Source of the DNA: Gonapodya prolifera JEL478
Taxonomy: Eukaryota > Monoblepharomycota > Monoblepharidomycetes > Monoblepharidales > Gonapodyaceae
Direction: 5' to 3'
NCBI GenBank assembly: GCA_001574975.1
Contig: KQ965743.1
Coordinates: 185,660 to 249,659, forward strand
DNA length: 64,000 bases
Below the pieces are notes generated by a model. It saw only the letters and a list, made by a program, of their open reading frames with translations. It was not told the origin of the DNA and made no database searches. Position numbers and translations under genes: made by a program. Positions within the stretch are counted from its first letter, which is position 1. The number at the start of each line of letters is the position of its first letter. Below are positions 1-12,400 of this stretch, one piece after another.

Positions 1-858
1 GATAAGACTGACTGGTGGGTACGTATGGAGTGTGAGATTTCATTTCCGTCACACCCGCCCTCCGTGAACGGCGCACGCACCGATGAGGATCGTTTCCCGC
101 GTTGTGTACTGGTACTGGCCATCGATCCTGGGAGTCGGTTCCGTCTTGGCTCCGTCCACGGCCTGCAAAAACGAGCAATGGTATCGGCGTGGGTTCCCGC
201 CACCAGAGCTAGAGCATCGCAATGAGTCCACCGACCTTCTCCTCGTCCATCTTGCTCGCCAGCGCCTCCGTTTCCGTTTCCGCTGCCATTGCGGTGGGAA
301 GGCGGGCGCGAGTGCGATTGTAGTTGTATGATTTTGTCCGGGGCTCTCGGATTTTCTCTACAGTCGGAAGCAATTTGCCATCGGCGTTACATAAGCATCG
401 AGCCGACTGTATTCTGATAGTGAAGTAAGTCAAGTAAGTTAGTCATCACTGCCTGAGCTTGAGTTTCGCATTCCGAAAGTGGTTTTCAACGGAATCGGTA
501 AGGGTGGCGACCCAATGGCCAGTGCCATGGATAGGCTTGCGACTGTCTTTGCACTACGAGGCAACAATCGGCATGAAATACATGTAATTTCATGCATCGT
601 GAACAACAAAAATCCTCAGAGTGAAGGATGTGCAGATCCTTTTTGAAATGACTTCGTAAGCACTCGGTGAAACCACACAGTAACAGGCGCATTCATATCT
701 TTGGACTGGAAATTAGCGGGAGGGTGCCTGCCTGTCGGCGTGATCAGCATTGGCGAATTCAAAAAGAGTCAGGTTGCTTATTGTGAGGAGGGCGTACTTT
801 GGTCACAACTTAAAGGAGCTCCCAGATTCCAAACATCCCGTCTTCGCGTTTTGCGCGA
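1..858. other. Left edge without a recognisable gene
   Basis: This stretch holds only short overlapping reading frames on both strands, none with a family motif or a coherent chain of exons. It may be the 3' end of a gene outside the window plus the promoter of the reading frames that follow. I see no repeat or RNA gene in it. Confidence 0.4.
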
Positions 859-1233
859 ATGTTTGTTTCTTCCGCGGGGGCGGCGCATCGCGGATCGACA
901 CCTCGCGTGCACTCCAATGCATCGTCAAATGGGAGCATCGGCCCATCGATTCGCCAGAGTCAGAGTCACCTGCACCTGTCAAACGCAAACAACTACATGA
1001 CAAGCGGAGCTGAACTCTCATTTGCCCATGCGCTTCCTACGAGAAAAAACAGCAGTAATGCATTGCATCGTACCGATCCGCTCCCAGTCCAAGTCCAAGC
1101 CCCGCCAAACAGGCGTCAAACCAGCGCAGCGGGGGCGGGGGCCAAACGTCCCCAAGACGACGCTCCAACCGACGGCGAGGGCGGGTCATCAACTTAGAAG
1201 CGCTTCCGGCTCACACGCCGGCCGCACCCGATC

Positions 1234-2547
1234 GTGGGCGAGCAAAGCCCGACGCCATCTGGCAGGTCTGTACGCGACATCCTGCCCCTGCCAAAAGCTG
1301 CGGCTCCTGTTCCGGTTCTCGAACGAGCGCACGAGGAGCCCGCGCCACCGACTCCCCCGCCACGCTGGATCCGCCCCTCGTCGTCGCAGTCACAGCAGTC
1401 GCCGAGTCCGTCGCAGGGACGGTTTGTTAGGCTTACGTGTTCGCAGCCCTTGCCCATGGACTACGAGGATCCTTTCGCAGTCGACTTTCCCTGCTCGGCG
1501 CCTCCTTGCGCACTTGCACATGCACATGCACCGCGACAGTTGGGTGACACCACCGTGGAGCAGGTCCCTCGTACATCGATGCACAACGTCGCCATCGCGC
1601 ACTCGCACCCACCCCCCACTTTTGCCAACGCCTTTGCAACGCCGTCTGCGGCTCTGGCACAGCTGAGCCTGGCGGAGGTTCCTCACGGGGCGGCCAGATT
1701 CGTCAGACCGTACAGACGCGGTCCGGCCCCGACACCTCCATCCACCTCCACTTCCACTTCCACTCCGGTGACACCACCACAACCACAACCACACCCCGCG
1801 GCCGCGTACACCGCAGGGCCACAACTTGTGGTACCACCACACCAATCGCACGGCCGTAGCAGTCGGAGCGCGCGCGTGCAGGTACAGCAGCAGACCCCTC
1901 GCGCGGCTGCGGCCCAGTACCAATACCGCCCCGATATCCAGATCGACGGGCCGAAATTCGGTCCCCGCGCGCGGCGTCTGTTCTGAACGGCTTGCGATCG
2001 CATTGTACGTCGATACGGCAAGAACTCGGTGAGTGGGAACCACATGCGCCACGTCACCCCCACATTCGGCGCTGACACACCACCACCCCCACCCCCCCCA
2101 CTAGCCGTGACGCTCCTCGAATTCAGTCTGCTCCGCCACATCGCCCCTTCAGGCCCGCTCCGGGCGTCTCTGTTCGACCACTCGCGCGCCATCCCGCTCG
2201 TGATCGACGGGGCGCGCAAGCTTCTGGACCCGGACGTGCCTGACCCGCGCCGCATGATCGACGTCGTGCGTGATATCATCGACCTGGACGGTCCCACCGC
2301 CGGCGGCGGCCGCGGCGGGGGGCTCAACAACAGGAACAGGATCAAAGGCGCGTTCAGCCTCGAAGTGGGATACGAGGAGGAGTGCTGGAAAGACCTTCGC
2401 GCGCGCGCGTGCTCCTTGCCGGGTGACGCCGTCCCTCCCACCCCAACTGACGACGCGCACCGGTCGTCCGTGACGTTCAGCTGCTCGCTCAAGCCCGCGA
2501 CGGCGATCGACGCCGGCGCCTCCGCAACCCCGTGCCCCGCGTCGTGA
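1234..2547 (+). CDS. Pro/Ser-rich hypothetical protein, possibly the 5' part of the RdRP gene
   Basis: Two long stretches share one frame (1234-1986 and 2029-2547), separated by a short gap with a stop that may be an intron. A further open stretch in that frame lies upstream (859-1197). The first part is disordered, rich in Pro, Ser, Ala and Gln, with Thr-Ser runs. The second is more globular (a run near LLEFSLLRHIAPSGPLRASL). In another frame, 2540-2670 reads PPRVELSNRLEVTLG, which resembles the SNR region that precedes the catalytic half of eukaryotic RNA-dependent RNA polymerases. The whole stretch could therefore be the N-terminal half of the polymerase gene that starts to be recognisable near 2.7 kb. 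It could equally be an unrelated gene. The exon structure is not resolved. Confidence 0.35.
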
Positions 2548-2733
2548 TGCATCTGGACCCCCCGCGGGTGGAGCTTTCGAACCGGCTCGAAGTGACGCTG
2601 GGGGAGTCGAGGATTAGATGGTGCGCGTCGAGCCATGGGCTGCTGCGAGTGCGAGTGCGAGTGCGCCCAAGATGATGACGGGTGATGATGAGCGGAAAGT
2701 CGCGACGGATATATAAAGAGCAAGTTGGGCGTC

Positions 2734-5495
2734 ATGACGGTTGGCGATGGAGTGTTTGGGTTCGTTCATTTTAAGGATTCGAAGAAGAAGAAGGGGAAAG
2801 GGACCAAGGTGATAACGGACGTGAGTAAAAGTTTCAGGTTGATCTCTGTCAACAACACATTCAACTCTTTACGTTTCCCCCGCGTAGTACGGTATATTCG
2901 TGCTCATGCACCATCCACACCACTCATTCCGTCACTTCGACCCACCCCTGCGAAGTATTCCTCAAATCTACCGGCTTTTGATTCCACCAGAGCAAAAGAA
3001 CCTGAAGCAGCTTGTCTCCAAATACACTGCACGATACGACTTGTGGCTCACGCGAGCCGCGCGCGTGCTTTTGCCCGAGGGGATCGAAGTCAAGTTGCTT
3101 CCTGATGTGCATCCGCGGGGGATGGACGATGTGGACATGACGGACGGGTGCTGGCTTATTTGCCCCAAGCTCATGCAAACAGTCTGCACGACGCTTGAAG
3201 AGAAGCGAGTGTGATCGGCTGTGCAGATCAGGCTTCTGGGTGAGAAGGGCATGCTGTTGATGGATCGATGCGGTGTGATTGAAGACTACGCACGCCGCTT
3301 TCGTCTGGATCGCAAGGTGACAGCTGCGTGAAAGTTCCTCCGGGCGAACTCTCACATCCTCTTGCGTGCAGCCGGACATCATATTGCGGGAATCTATGGT
3401 CAAATATTTTGTTCCCACAAGTCGATGGGAGGAACCTTTGCACCTTGAAGTGGTCAAGTTTTCTTATATCTCGACCCCTGGGTTGCTGAACACACAGTTT
3501 GTCATGGTGTTGCAAGAGGGGGGTGTTCGAACCGAGACGTTTCGAGAGTTGCGGGTAGGCATGCTTTTCCGCGAATTTCTCCCCACGTACGTGATCCTAA
3601 AAGTCGCATGTAGGAACAAGCAGAAGTCAAAATTGTTGACATCTATCTGCCAGAGGCACCCGGCAAGGTCCTACCTGCAATTGAAGCCCTCTCCAGAGAG
3701 ACCAAACGCTTCACATCCCAGGGTGCAGTCCCGACGCCAGATCCTTCCGATCCAGATGCGCCGAAACCATCAAACTTTGAGCTGCACGAAGCGCTACTGG
3801 CGGGCTTTGATCGAACAGAGCCGTACATTGGAGAAAAACTCCGGGCTTGCGCAGAACTGAAACTTCGAAGAGTTCGGGAGACGGCTCCCATACCTGTCCC
3901 GGAGTCTGTTTCTTTGGCGATAGTTCCTGACCCAACTGAGGAGCTACCCGAAGGTTACGTATTCTTTCAGGTGAGGAGAATTTTGCGAGAACTCAGGTGC
4001 GATGATTTCCATGACACCATTACAGATTGACGGAATTGATAACGCACTCAAAGGCAAAGAAGTCCTTGTTCTTCGAAATCCTGCCTACAGGTTGAGTGAC
4101 TGCCAGAAGCTCCGGGTCGCTGACGCCGATAGATTCCCGAAACTGCGACCCTACACCGACGTTCTCATAATGTCCGTGCAGGGAACTATGAGGGAAGCAG
4201 AGCGCTTGGGAAATGGTGATTACGATGGGGATCGTGTGGTCATCATTTACGACCAGACGATTGTTGCAGAGTTTTCGAAAGGGCACCTTGACATTTAACC
4301 TACCCATGCTGGCGTTTCTGGCGCTTTCGAAGAATCAAAGATTACAGTCGCCTCAATAGCAGGCGGAGGCAGCGACCTAGGATACGAGAAACTTCGAGTG
4401 AAGAACCTACAATTCTGGGCAGAGTATGGAAGTTCTCCACTGGGGATATACAATGGCTTCCATGCCACAGCATCAGAGAAGTGGGGTGTGCGACACAAGC
4501 ACACGGTGATGTTTGCCCAGATGTGCGAGAAGTGAGAGAGAGATCATCGGTCACTTATGTTGCCTGTTTCTCACTTGAACTTTCATCGTGGGGGCAGACT
4601 TTTGGATGCTCGAAAGCAGGGGTTGATACTGAAAGAAAAAGTTTACAGTGAGCATCAAGAGTTCAATATAAGGGTCATGCGTTCAAGGAGGCCGCAATGG
4701 TAAGAGTTTGTGATGGTTGGCGAAAGCAGCATCACTCCATATATATTTGAAACCTTCAGGTACAAGTTGGATCTTTCACCAGGACAGCCCGCTGCACGTC
4801 CAAATTCAGCACACCAAATAAACGACACCAAACCCTGCAATGCTTTTCCGAATGAGCTAGCCTCATCGGAGAGTCAGCATCTTAGTGCACGCTCAAGGTT
4901 TTCCACAATGCAATCAATTGAGTGAGTTTTTTTTTGTCACAACTTCATGTGCTTGCGCTACTTTTAGGTGCGAAGTGCTATTATCCAAAATTACGCGAAC
5001 GTTGAAATGGTGGCTTCCAGGGGGTCTGGCGATCTCAACTTTGCGCATTATTTTCGTGTCATTGAAAAACGAATGCTGGTGCTCGTGATGGTGTGGAAAG
5101 ATGCTTGGTCGGAGGAGATTCCAAAATCGACAAGAACAATAACAAGCAACTCTCCTATTAATCGAAGCGATAACTTTGCTTCGTCCAAGACGCGTGATGA
5201 ACATTTGAGCACGGCTAGATCAATCAAGGACTGGGACGGAAAATTTGCTTACTTTCGTCGCTGGTTTGAGATGGATCCCAAGCCTGAAGACCTTCGATCA
5301 ATTGCCTTCCACGGCAATGGTCAAGATTGCCTGTTGAAGTTTAAAGCTGCAATAATCTACTGCAATGCGAGGAACAGTTGCGCCTGGAAAGTTGCTGGTG
5401 ATTACTTGTCCAAGATTCACTGCGAGTCGGTCCGTTCAACAGCAGTCACGCAACAGAACATGGAGAAATTGCGCTTCAAGTCCAAGTCGGCTTGA
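2734..5495 (+). CDS. RNA-dependent RNA polymerase (QDE-1/RdRP family), possibly decayed
   Basis: Cellular RdRPs copy aberrant RNA into double-stranded RNA for Dicer in RNA silencing. Segments in family order are MTDGCWLICP (near 3140-3170), SAVQIRLLGEKGM (near 3215-3255), a block ending FRELR (near 3550), VFFQ (near 3965), and the catalytic metal-binding motif GNGDYDGDRVV (4210-4245), followed by the Gly-rich and LLDARKQGL blocks. They are joined by introns at about 2821-2887, 3319-3370, 3556-3613, 3970-4025, 4532-4592 and 4699-4759. The C-terminal part (4968-5495) is open but does not join in phase by the obvious splice. TGA at 3212-3214 and TAA at 4296-4298 lie in the reading frame; the first could fall in a small intron, the second has no evident intron around it. 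The usual N-terminal half is missing or unrecognised. The family call is firm; whether the gene is functional is doubtful. Confidence 0.75.
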
Positions 5496-5906
5496 TGTGA
5501 AGAAAGGACAAGGAAATTTGGGAAGGAACGGGATTAATGGCGACGAGAAACGACGGCGGATGACAGATCAAGAGGCCCTTCCGCGTTCGTTTGCATTGGT
5601 TACCGCTATTTTACCGGTTTGATTCCCTACTTTTGCTCTACTTATTTCCCCTTATACCTTCTCGATTTGTAGCTTTTCTGCGAATTGTGCCGTGATTTAT
5701 TTTATTATGTGAACCGTTTAGAATTTGAAGATCAGCGTTGATATATGTGTACTTCTTTGTCGCGCATACATTAGCACATTTGCCCTCCCCAGCATGGAGT
5801 TTAATGTCTCGCGAGGACCGTGCGCCTAATTGACAGTTTCGAAACCTTAGCAAGTCTGCACGCACATCTCATCGATTTGGCTTCGATTAAAGCATTTGAC
5901 AATACG
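5496..5906. other. Intergenic region
   Basis: AT-rich sequence between the RdRP frame and the next gene. It presumably holds the RdRP 3' end and the promoter of the downstream gene. No motif stands out. Confidence 0.4.
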
Positions 5907-7575
5907 ATGTCGACTGCTTCAGCAACGGAAGTAAGTTGATCGCGTGACGAGCGCTGAGATCGCGTTCTCTATCCATTTCTCATCAACCCTGCTTACTTCA
6001 ATTCATCACCCGCAATCGCGTCCACGCTGCGACTGATCTCCTTCATAAGGAAAATCTGGAAAGCTCCAGCAACGAAGTGATGGAAGCAGTCTCCACCACC
6101 GACAACGCTCTTCAGCCCAGCGAACCATCACCCAATGCAGCGGATTCGCCCTCTCAAGCGATTGAGGAAACAACTACTGCTCACGTTGAAGCGGAGGCTT
6201 CAGTGTCTATCGCTGCTACTGTTCAAGAAGCTACAATGCAGCCTTCCTACGCGGCCAACGCCAACGTGCCGGATGTCCCCATGAACACAACGGAGGCAAC
6301 GGCAGAGGTGGTCTCTTCCAGAGTCTCCTCCATATCGTTGAATGCATCTCAGATTGCCCCGTTTGTTATTGGTGCAAGCATTTCATCTCCGACAGTTGCC
6401 ATGCCGGTGACATCGCACCCTGCAATCCCTGTCCAACAACTCCCAAACGCTCATATTCCATTGCACCATCAGACTCAGCCTGCGATAAATCCACAAGCAC
6501 AGCAACAAGTCCACCCGTCGCCACCATCCCAGCCTCCATTCTCTGCTCCTTATAACTACCACACGCCGGCGCCATATCCTTATCAGCAGGTTTACCCACA
6601 TTATTCTCCTCACCATTCTCACACTCAGTACCCATACCCAGTTGCTGGGGCACTACCTGCGGGACCTAGCGGACCTCCTGTAGCTAATGGTGGGGGTGAA
6701 ATGATGGAAATCGCGAGACACCTTGGATTGCTCATCATGGGTGGTGGGGTTCATCCAGCATTCTTTGTCTTCAAAAACTCCTCATTGACTTGTTTATTTT
6801 CAGCAAAAGATACGATGCCCAAGCCCACTCCTGTTTTGCAAACTCGAAATGAAAAGCCCCAACGAGCAGTTACGGAGGATCGCTCCACGTCCGTTACTGA
6901 TAGCGCTACTTCTTCCCAATTGCTGGACCGCATGGACACGTTGATCTCCATTCTTGTGTCGATGGAGAACCGGCATGCACACTATCTGAATCGACTGGCA
7001 CGCCCGCAGAGCTCCGTGGCTTCTTCCCGCTCTTTGCTTGTTGGAGCAAGAGCAGACCCTACCACACGGCCTGTCGGACCCATGTTTTCTCCCGAAAGCT
7101 CGATCAACTCTTCAATGATGACGCTCCACGAAACATCCCAAGCATTTTCCACCAACTTCGACGCCAGCACGGGATCCACCCTACAACAAGGAATCAAAGT
7201 CGTCGCTCCGCAGAAACGAAATGCTTTGCCACTAGTCGAGCTAATGAATAGCAAGGGCCAGTACCCGACTGACAAGGGACTTTGGTTCCCAGGAGACTGG
7301 GAAGAGGTCGAGCAGGCCTCAACTACAGGCGAAGGGATCAAAAGGTATATCTGGTTCCCGATGTTGAGTGTGGGAATCGAAAGTTAAACCATCCTTCCGA
7401 CAGAATGTGCAGCCTCCTCGACTTCTACGCTCTGAACATTTCTTCAGGCGACGTAGAAACGTCAGCAAGCACGCAATCCACAGACCAAAAAGCGCCGAGC
7501 GTCGATAAAAACTCTCACGCTGATCCGCACACCGTAAAAAGAACCTTGGCGACGTTTTTGTTGGGTGCTTCTTGA
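5907..7575 (+). CDS. Low-complexity hypothetical protein (Pro/Gln/His/Tyr-rich)
   Basis: I do not recognise a family. A likely start is ATG 5907, giving MSTASATE and then an intron (gtaagt at 5931 to ...ataag near 6049) that leads in frame into a long exon. An in-frame stretch near 6744-6803 (gtggtgggg ... ttttcag) is probably another intron, and a third runs from about 7346 to 7402. The last exon ends with KRTLATFLLGAS at 7575. The first half is Ala/Thr/Ser/Pro-rich, then a His/Pro/Tyr/Gln-rich section (residues about 120-210). The second half is more ordered, with a short possible helix (LLDRMDTLISILVSMENRH) and a conserved-looking patch GQYPTDKGLWFPGDWEEVEQ. The composition suggests a disordered regulatory or RNA-binding scaffold, but that is only a guess. 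Confidence 0.6.
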
Positions 7576-8014
7576 ATTAGTTGCCATAAGTGGGGCTGGC
7601 ACTTGGTTGGAATACCCAAAAATGCATTTGCATCAAGGAATTTGTAGCAGCATTGTAGCAGTATTATCATTGAGACCAGCTGGCACACCACCATAAATAA
7701 ATGAATAAATTTATCATGATTGATGACCTTTTTCGTGAAAAGGGGCAACCATTGGGCAACTCTTGCTCCCTACAGCCGGCGCAGTCACCGGGTGCCGGTG
7801 TGTCATGGCCGATATTTATTAGAATTGATTCCAAGCTCCCGCTCAACCAAACAAATGTCACACCGGCTGTCCAGTAGGCTAACGCAGCGAAGCCATCTCT
7901 TACGAGGAAGATGCGACTTGGGGACATGGGGAAAACGATGGAGTTCCACCACCACAAAGGTGTGTTGCATGTTAGCAGTATCTCCACTCTACCAGCTCGA
8001 TTGACTTCCTGCGT
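7576..8014. other. Intergenic region
   Basis: No supported gene. It carries the 3' flank of the low-complexity gene and the promoter, and perhaps a missed first exon, of the dehydrogenase gene that follows. Confidence 0.35.
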
Positions 8015-9171
8015 ATGCGGTCTCTCGCTGAAACCTCTCGCAACGTTCCGATTGCGTTTGGCAATCGCCCATTGAAAGAATGTTGGGTTTATCGGCCTCG
8101 GGCAAATGGGATACCCGATGGCTGCTAACCTTCAACGGCACGTAGCGGCAAGCAATGGCACACTCTTCATAAACGATGTATCTTCCAACACGTCGAGGCG
8201 ATTTGCTGACCAGCACAAGGCGACCATCGCCAGCCCTACGGAAATAGTGGAGAACTGCGACGTTGTTATCACCATGCTGCCGGGCCCTCAACAAGTGAAA
8301 ACCCTGTACCGCGACATGGCGAAAGCTGCCAAGAAGAACCAGCTGTTTATTGACTCCAGTACAATTGATGCAACAACTATAATTGAAGCGAGCGAGTGGA
8401 TGTCGGAACAGGGTGCTTTCGCTGTGGATGCACCAGTTTCTGGAGGTGGATAAAAGCTTACCATGAGTCCGACGAATTGCTTCACAACGCTGGTTCCAAA
8501 TAGGCACCGGGGGTGCCTCCAATGGCACACTCACCTTCATGGTCGGCGCGCCCACCACCCCCGCCGACTTTTTCTCTTCTCGGGTTGAGCCCATCTTGAA
8601 ACCAATGGCAGGAAAGATTTGGAATTGTGGCACGGTCGGATCTGGCCAAACTGCAAAAATCGCAAACAACATGATTTTAGGAGTGTCCATGATTGCCGTA
8701 TCAGAGGCTATGAACCTGGGCATCCGAAGTGGAGTCGACTCCAAAGTTTTGACTCAGATTATCAACTCCAGCAGTGGAAGGTGAGAGCGTATGTCGCTGC
8801 ACGGGAGTGGAGTTCTCAGACTGAACGGCGTCTGCCCGACATAAGATGTTGGTCTTCCGATACCTACAATCCCGTTCCAGGTGTGATGGATGGGGTTCCG
8901 TCTGCGCGCAATTATGAGGGTGGATTCGGTGTGAAGCTTATGAACAAGGACCTGGGACTCGCGCTGGAAGCTGCAAGGGCGACAAACAGCACCTGTTTGA
9001 TGGGATCTGTGGCTTGGCAAGTATACACCCAAGTAAGTGCCAGTCCAAGTCAGTAAACTCCGCAATGAGATGTATGACATAATCGAATGCTAGCTGTCCT
9101 CTGGCTCCGAGACTTCGACGAAAGACTTTTCCATTGTTTATAAGTGGCTTAATGACAATTTCAAACAATAG
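8015..9171 (+). CDS. 3-hydroxyisobutyrate dehydrogenase, mitochondrial
   Basis: Oxidises 3-hydroxyisobutyrate to methylmalonate semialdehyde with NAD+ in valine catabolism, in the mitochondrial matrix. The Rossmann nucleotide-binding start is [15 protein letters not shown] (8072-8116). The substrate-binding motif DAPVSGG spans an intron at 8446-8503. The catalytic-lysine motif [12 protein letters not shown] lies near 8640-8675. The family signature [20 protein letters not shown] crosses the intron 8781-8845. A third intron is 9033-9093, and the protein ends NDNFKQ at 9169-9171. These exons join exactly in frame and cover the full family length. The 5' end is uncertain: a stop lies just before NVGFIGLG, so a spliced leader is needed. 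ATG 8015 ([10 protein letters not shown], then a very short intron) is a candidate but has not been proven. Confidence 0.9.
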
Positions 9172-9467
9172 AAAACGGATGAGCTCCTGAGCGAGGATTA
9201 GGGAAGGACATGTCACCCAGCAAAGCGAGGTGTTTGGGAGGAGCAGCCAACCATGGGGAGTGTCTATGTACACGAGCAATCTATTGTCCAATCGTCGTGC
9301 TTTACAATATAGAAAACTGCCACCACGGAGAGAGAAATCACTGCTAACGGGTGAAGTTCGAGTTAAGGATCCAAAGTTCTGCCCTGCCCCAGTGGCGTAA
9401 GGTGCGAGACCGACGCAGAACCTCACTTCCCCGAGCGTTCGATCGACAGAAGGGAGAAAAAGGGGTG

Positions 9468-12400
9468 ATGGCAAACACCCTTGCAGGGAAAGTTGACGGG
9501 AGTGAACCGGTGTCTCGCACCACGGACGGGGATGGAGCTTCAAACCCAGTTCAGCCCATCAACGGATCGCTTACACGCTCTCCCAGGCTTTCTGGAAATG
9601 GCGTGCGAGCGCCCAACGTATCCGGGACTCTCGGCTCCCCACGGGATGTCGAGATGTCCACACAGCTCTCCCTCACTAGAAGCAAGAGGTCGTCTATTGC
9701 GTCCAATGTATCCGCAATGAGCGGGGTTTCTTGGCATCGGATGTCGCAAGCCATGTCTTTTACTCAGTCGAGTTCCCGCCGCACTTCCATCTCTTCTCAA
9801 ATGGTTGTCGAGTGAGTTGAAGTGGTCGCTCACGTCGGGAAACGTTTTGTTTCTCGCACATCTATCAAACTATCATTCTCATAAAATTCTTTTGAAACGG
9901 TTCGTTAAACGAACCGTTGACTCCCACGTATACCCTTTCCCGACTCCCTACAATCTGCTTTGAATACCTCAACCCGATCAGAACCTTGTCTCGTTCCATC
10001 CACTCTGGATCCTTTCGCGATCTGAATCGTGTAGAATCGGACTTTTGTCGGGACTTTTTCTGCTGTGGACGGCGGATCGACTCGCTCCATGAGCTGTATT
10101 CACACTACGAAGAAGCCCACCCGGAATCCAAGTTCACCCAAGGAGAGCGACCGTTACCAACGAGCCCCACTGGTGTCGCATTTACACCGCACTCCAACCC
10201 AAACGCCACTCCCGGTGGACCACCGTCTGTCAGCACTGCATCTGGAAGTCTTCCACGAAAGCGGTTCTCCTCAGGATCATCCGGCGTGCGCCTGCCGGGT
10301 CAAGGCTTTCCCGGTGATATATCAGCGAGTTCGGATAGGGGAGGAGAGAGCGGAGGGCGGTCACTGCCTCCACCTGGACAACCGCTTCCAAGATATCCAC
10401 AATCCGGCCCACCTCGGTCTTCCTTCCCTCGGCCACCGCGCTCGCGCCCAGGAACCAGTTCTACAACTACTTCCGCCCCAGGAACCGGCTCTACTGATGC
10501 GGTTGTATCTCCCCCGATCTCGGATGCACTTCCTGGAAAGGCTGACGACGCAATGTCATTGAGCTCTATGGGTTCTCTCTCGGGGATCCTTCACTCTCAA
10601 TCAACCGATCTTTCTTCTGGAAAAGTAGAGCAAAATGCAACTCCAAATGCAGAAAGAAGTCAGACTGAAGAGACTGGCAAGGGGGACACGAGTGCCGAAC
10701 CGAGGTTTGTGGGTTATCTTCCAGGTAGCAAAGATCACAATTTTAACCGGTGTTTTTGGAAGCCTGCCAAAGTTTAAGATTCCTGCTGCTCGAATTCACC
10801 ACCCCCGCCCAGCAGGATCTACGAACGCAAGTCCCACGCCGTCCCCACCCCCTTCTTCCAACATCGGTGTGCCAACTGGACTTCCTCAACATCCGTCACT
10901 TCCTCCAACAACACAGGGCAGTCTTTCGTCAGTTGCGCCGCCAAGCTCTGGGAGACCCGCGCGGGACGTTGGAAGTCAGCAACGACTTGCGCCACCTGGA
11001 GGCGCTCAATCGCGCTCTCCACAGATCGGATCTCCGGCAGCATCTACAGTGGCACCTCCCGCGACTGCAGCAAGAGCGATATCTCCTAGCGGAGGAGGTA
11101 GCAGTCGTGGACATCCTTCCCCAACGCCTACTCCATCAGAACCGAACCGGGGCGCGCCAAATGTGTCCGAGGAAAATAATGTCACATCTCCCGATTGGAA
11201 TGCGCGATATGATCGTGCTGATCGTGCCTCGGACGCGTCAGACGAACCGGAAGTATTCTCTGAACCGGAGGAAGAGGACGCTGGACGTTGGGCTGGAGGG
11301 GGCAGAGCCATCAAGACATCTTTCGGGGTTCCGAATGCCCACGGAATGTCTACAGCGCAACAGGATCGCGATGGTGACAAGCGATATGTTTGCCCCTTAC
11401 CAGGATGTGGCAAAGTTTACAAGAACAGAGGCGGTTTGAAGTATCATATGGTACTGTACCGCTATCGTGAAAATTCGGGTGAGATTCTCGACTTACAAGT
11501 ATTGATGTTATCAATTTAGGCGCACTCCCATCCTGCGGCGCCCTTCCCTCCAGTTCCGCAACCTCCTCCACAGCCTACCATAACGGTAAAAATACCTGCA
11601 GGTCTACTCGGACGAAATGGAAAACGGGGTCGGAATGTTCCGGATTTGTACAAACCGTATCTATGCGCAGTGGAAGGTTGCGGCAAGCGATACAAGAATT
11701 TGAATGGCGTCGTAAGTGTACATGCTTGAGTTACTATTCGAGCACCGTACCTGACAGCCCGCATTCTTCAGAAATATCATCTTGAGCATGCCCACCCGGA
11801 CGTCATTCCTCCAACAAGCGGCCGCGATGGACGCCCTCGTTGGGATTGCGCTCGTTGTTACAATCCACTTCCAATTCCACCTGATCTTATCGCCTCTGTC
11901 AGCTCGCACGATGGCTCTCCCACTCCATACGATGATGTTGAGGACGAGTTGTCTCCTCCATCGTCAATAACGTCTCCCACTTATCCCGGAAGGGGCTTCG
12001 GGCCACCTCATATGAATCCTCTTTCTCCAACTGGAATGCTACATACCTCTCATCCGGACGGCATGCCAGGTGCACTTGGAGGAGCACACTTTCAGCGTCA
12101 ACAGATACAGCTTCTTCCGCAAATGCACCCTGTTATGGACGGAAATGGTGCTTTCATAGGTTCAGCCCCTTCTCCTCCACTTGCGAACGGAATGGGATCT
12201 CCCTTCACTTTGGTGGGCGATCCCAACTCAACCCAGGCGTTTTTTGCAGCGGCAGTGCAGGCTCGTCAATCTCGCGAACGAGTGCTTGTCCAACAAGAAA
12301 GTAACAGAAGGAGGGATCGGTTTGTGCAACACGTACCACAACAAGTGTTGCAGCCTGAGCATGTAGTCGAAACGATGGAGGTACCACAACCCGAAGTCGC

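Noticed and set aside
1683-2735. 350-codon open frame on the minus strand
   Set aside because: It mirrors the GC-rich Pro/Ser-rich plus-strand frames and is full of Arg, Gly and Ser from reverse reading, with no family block.
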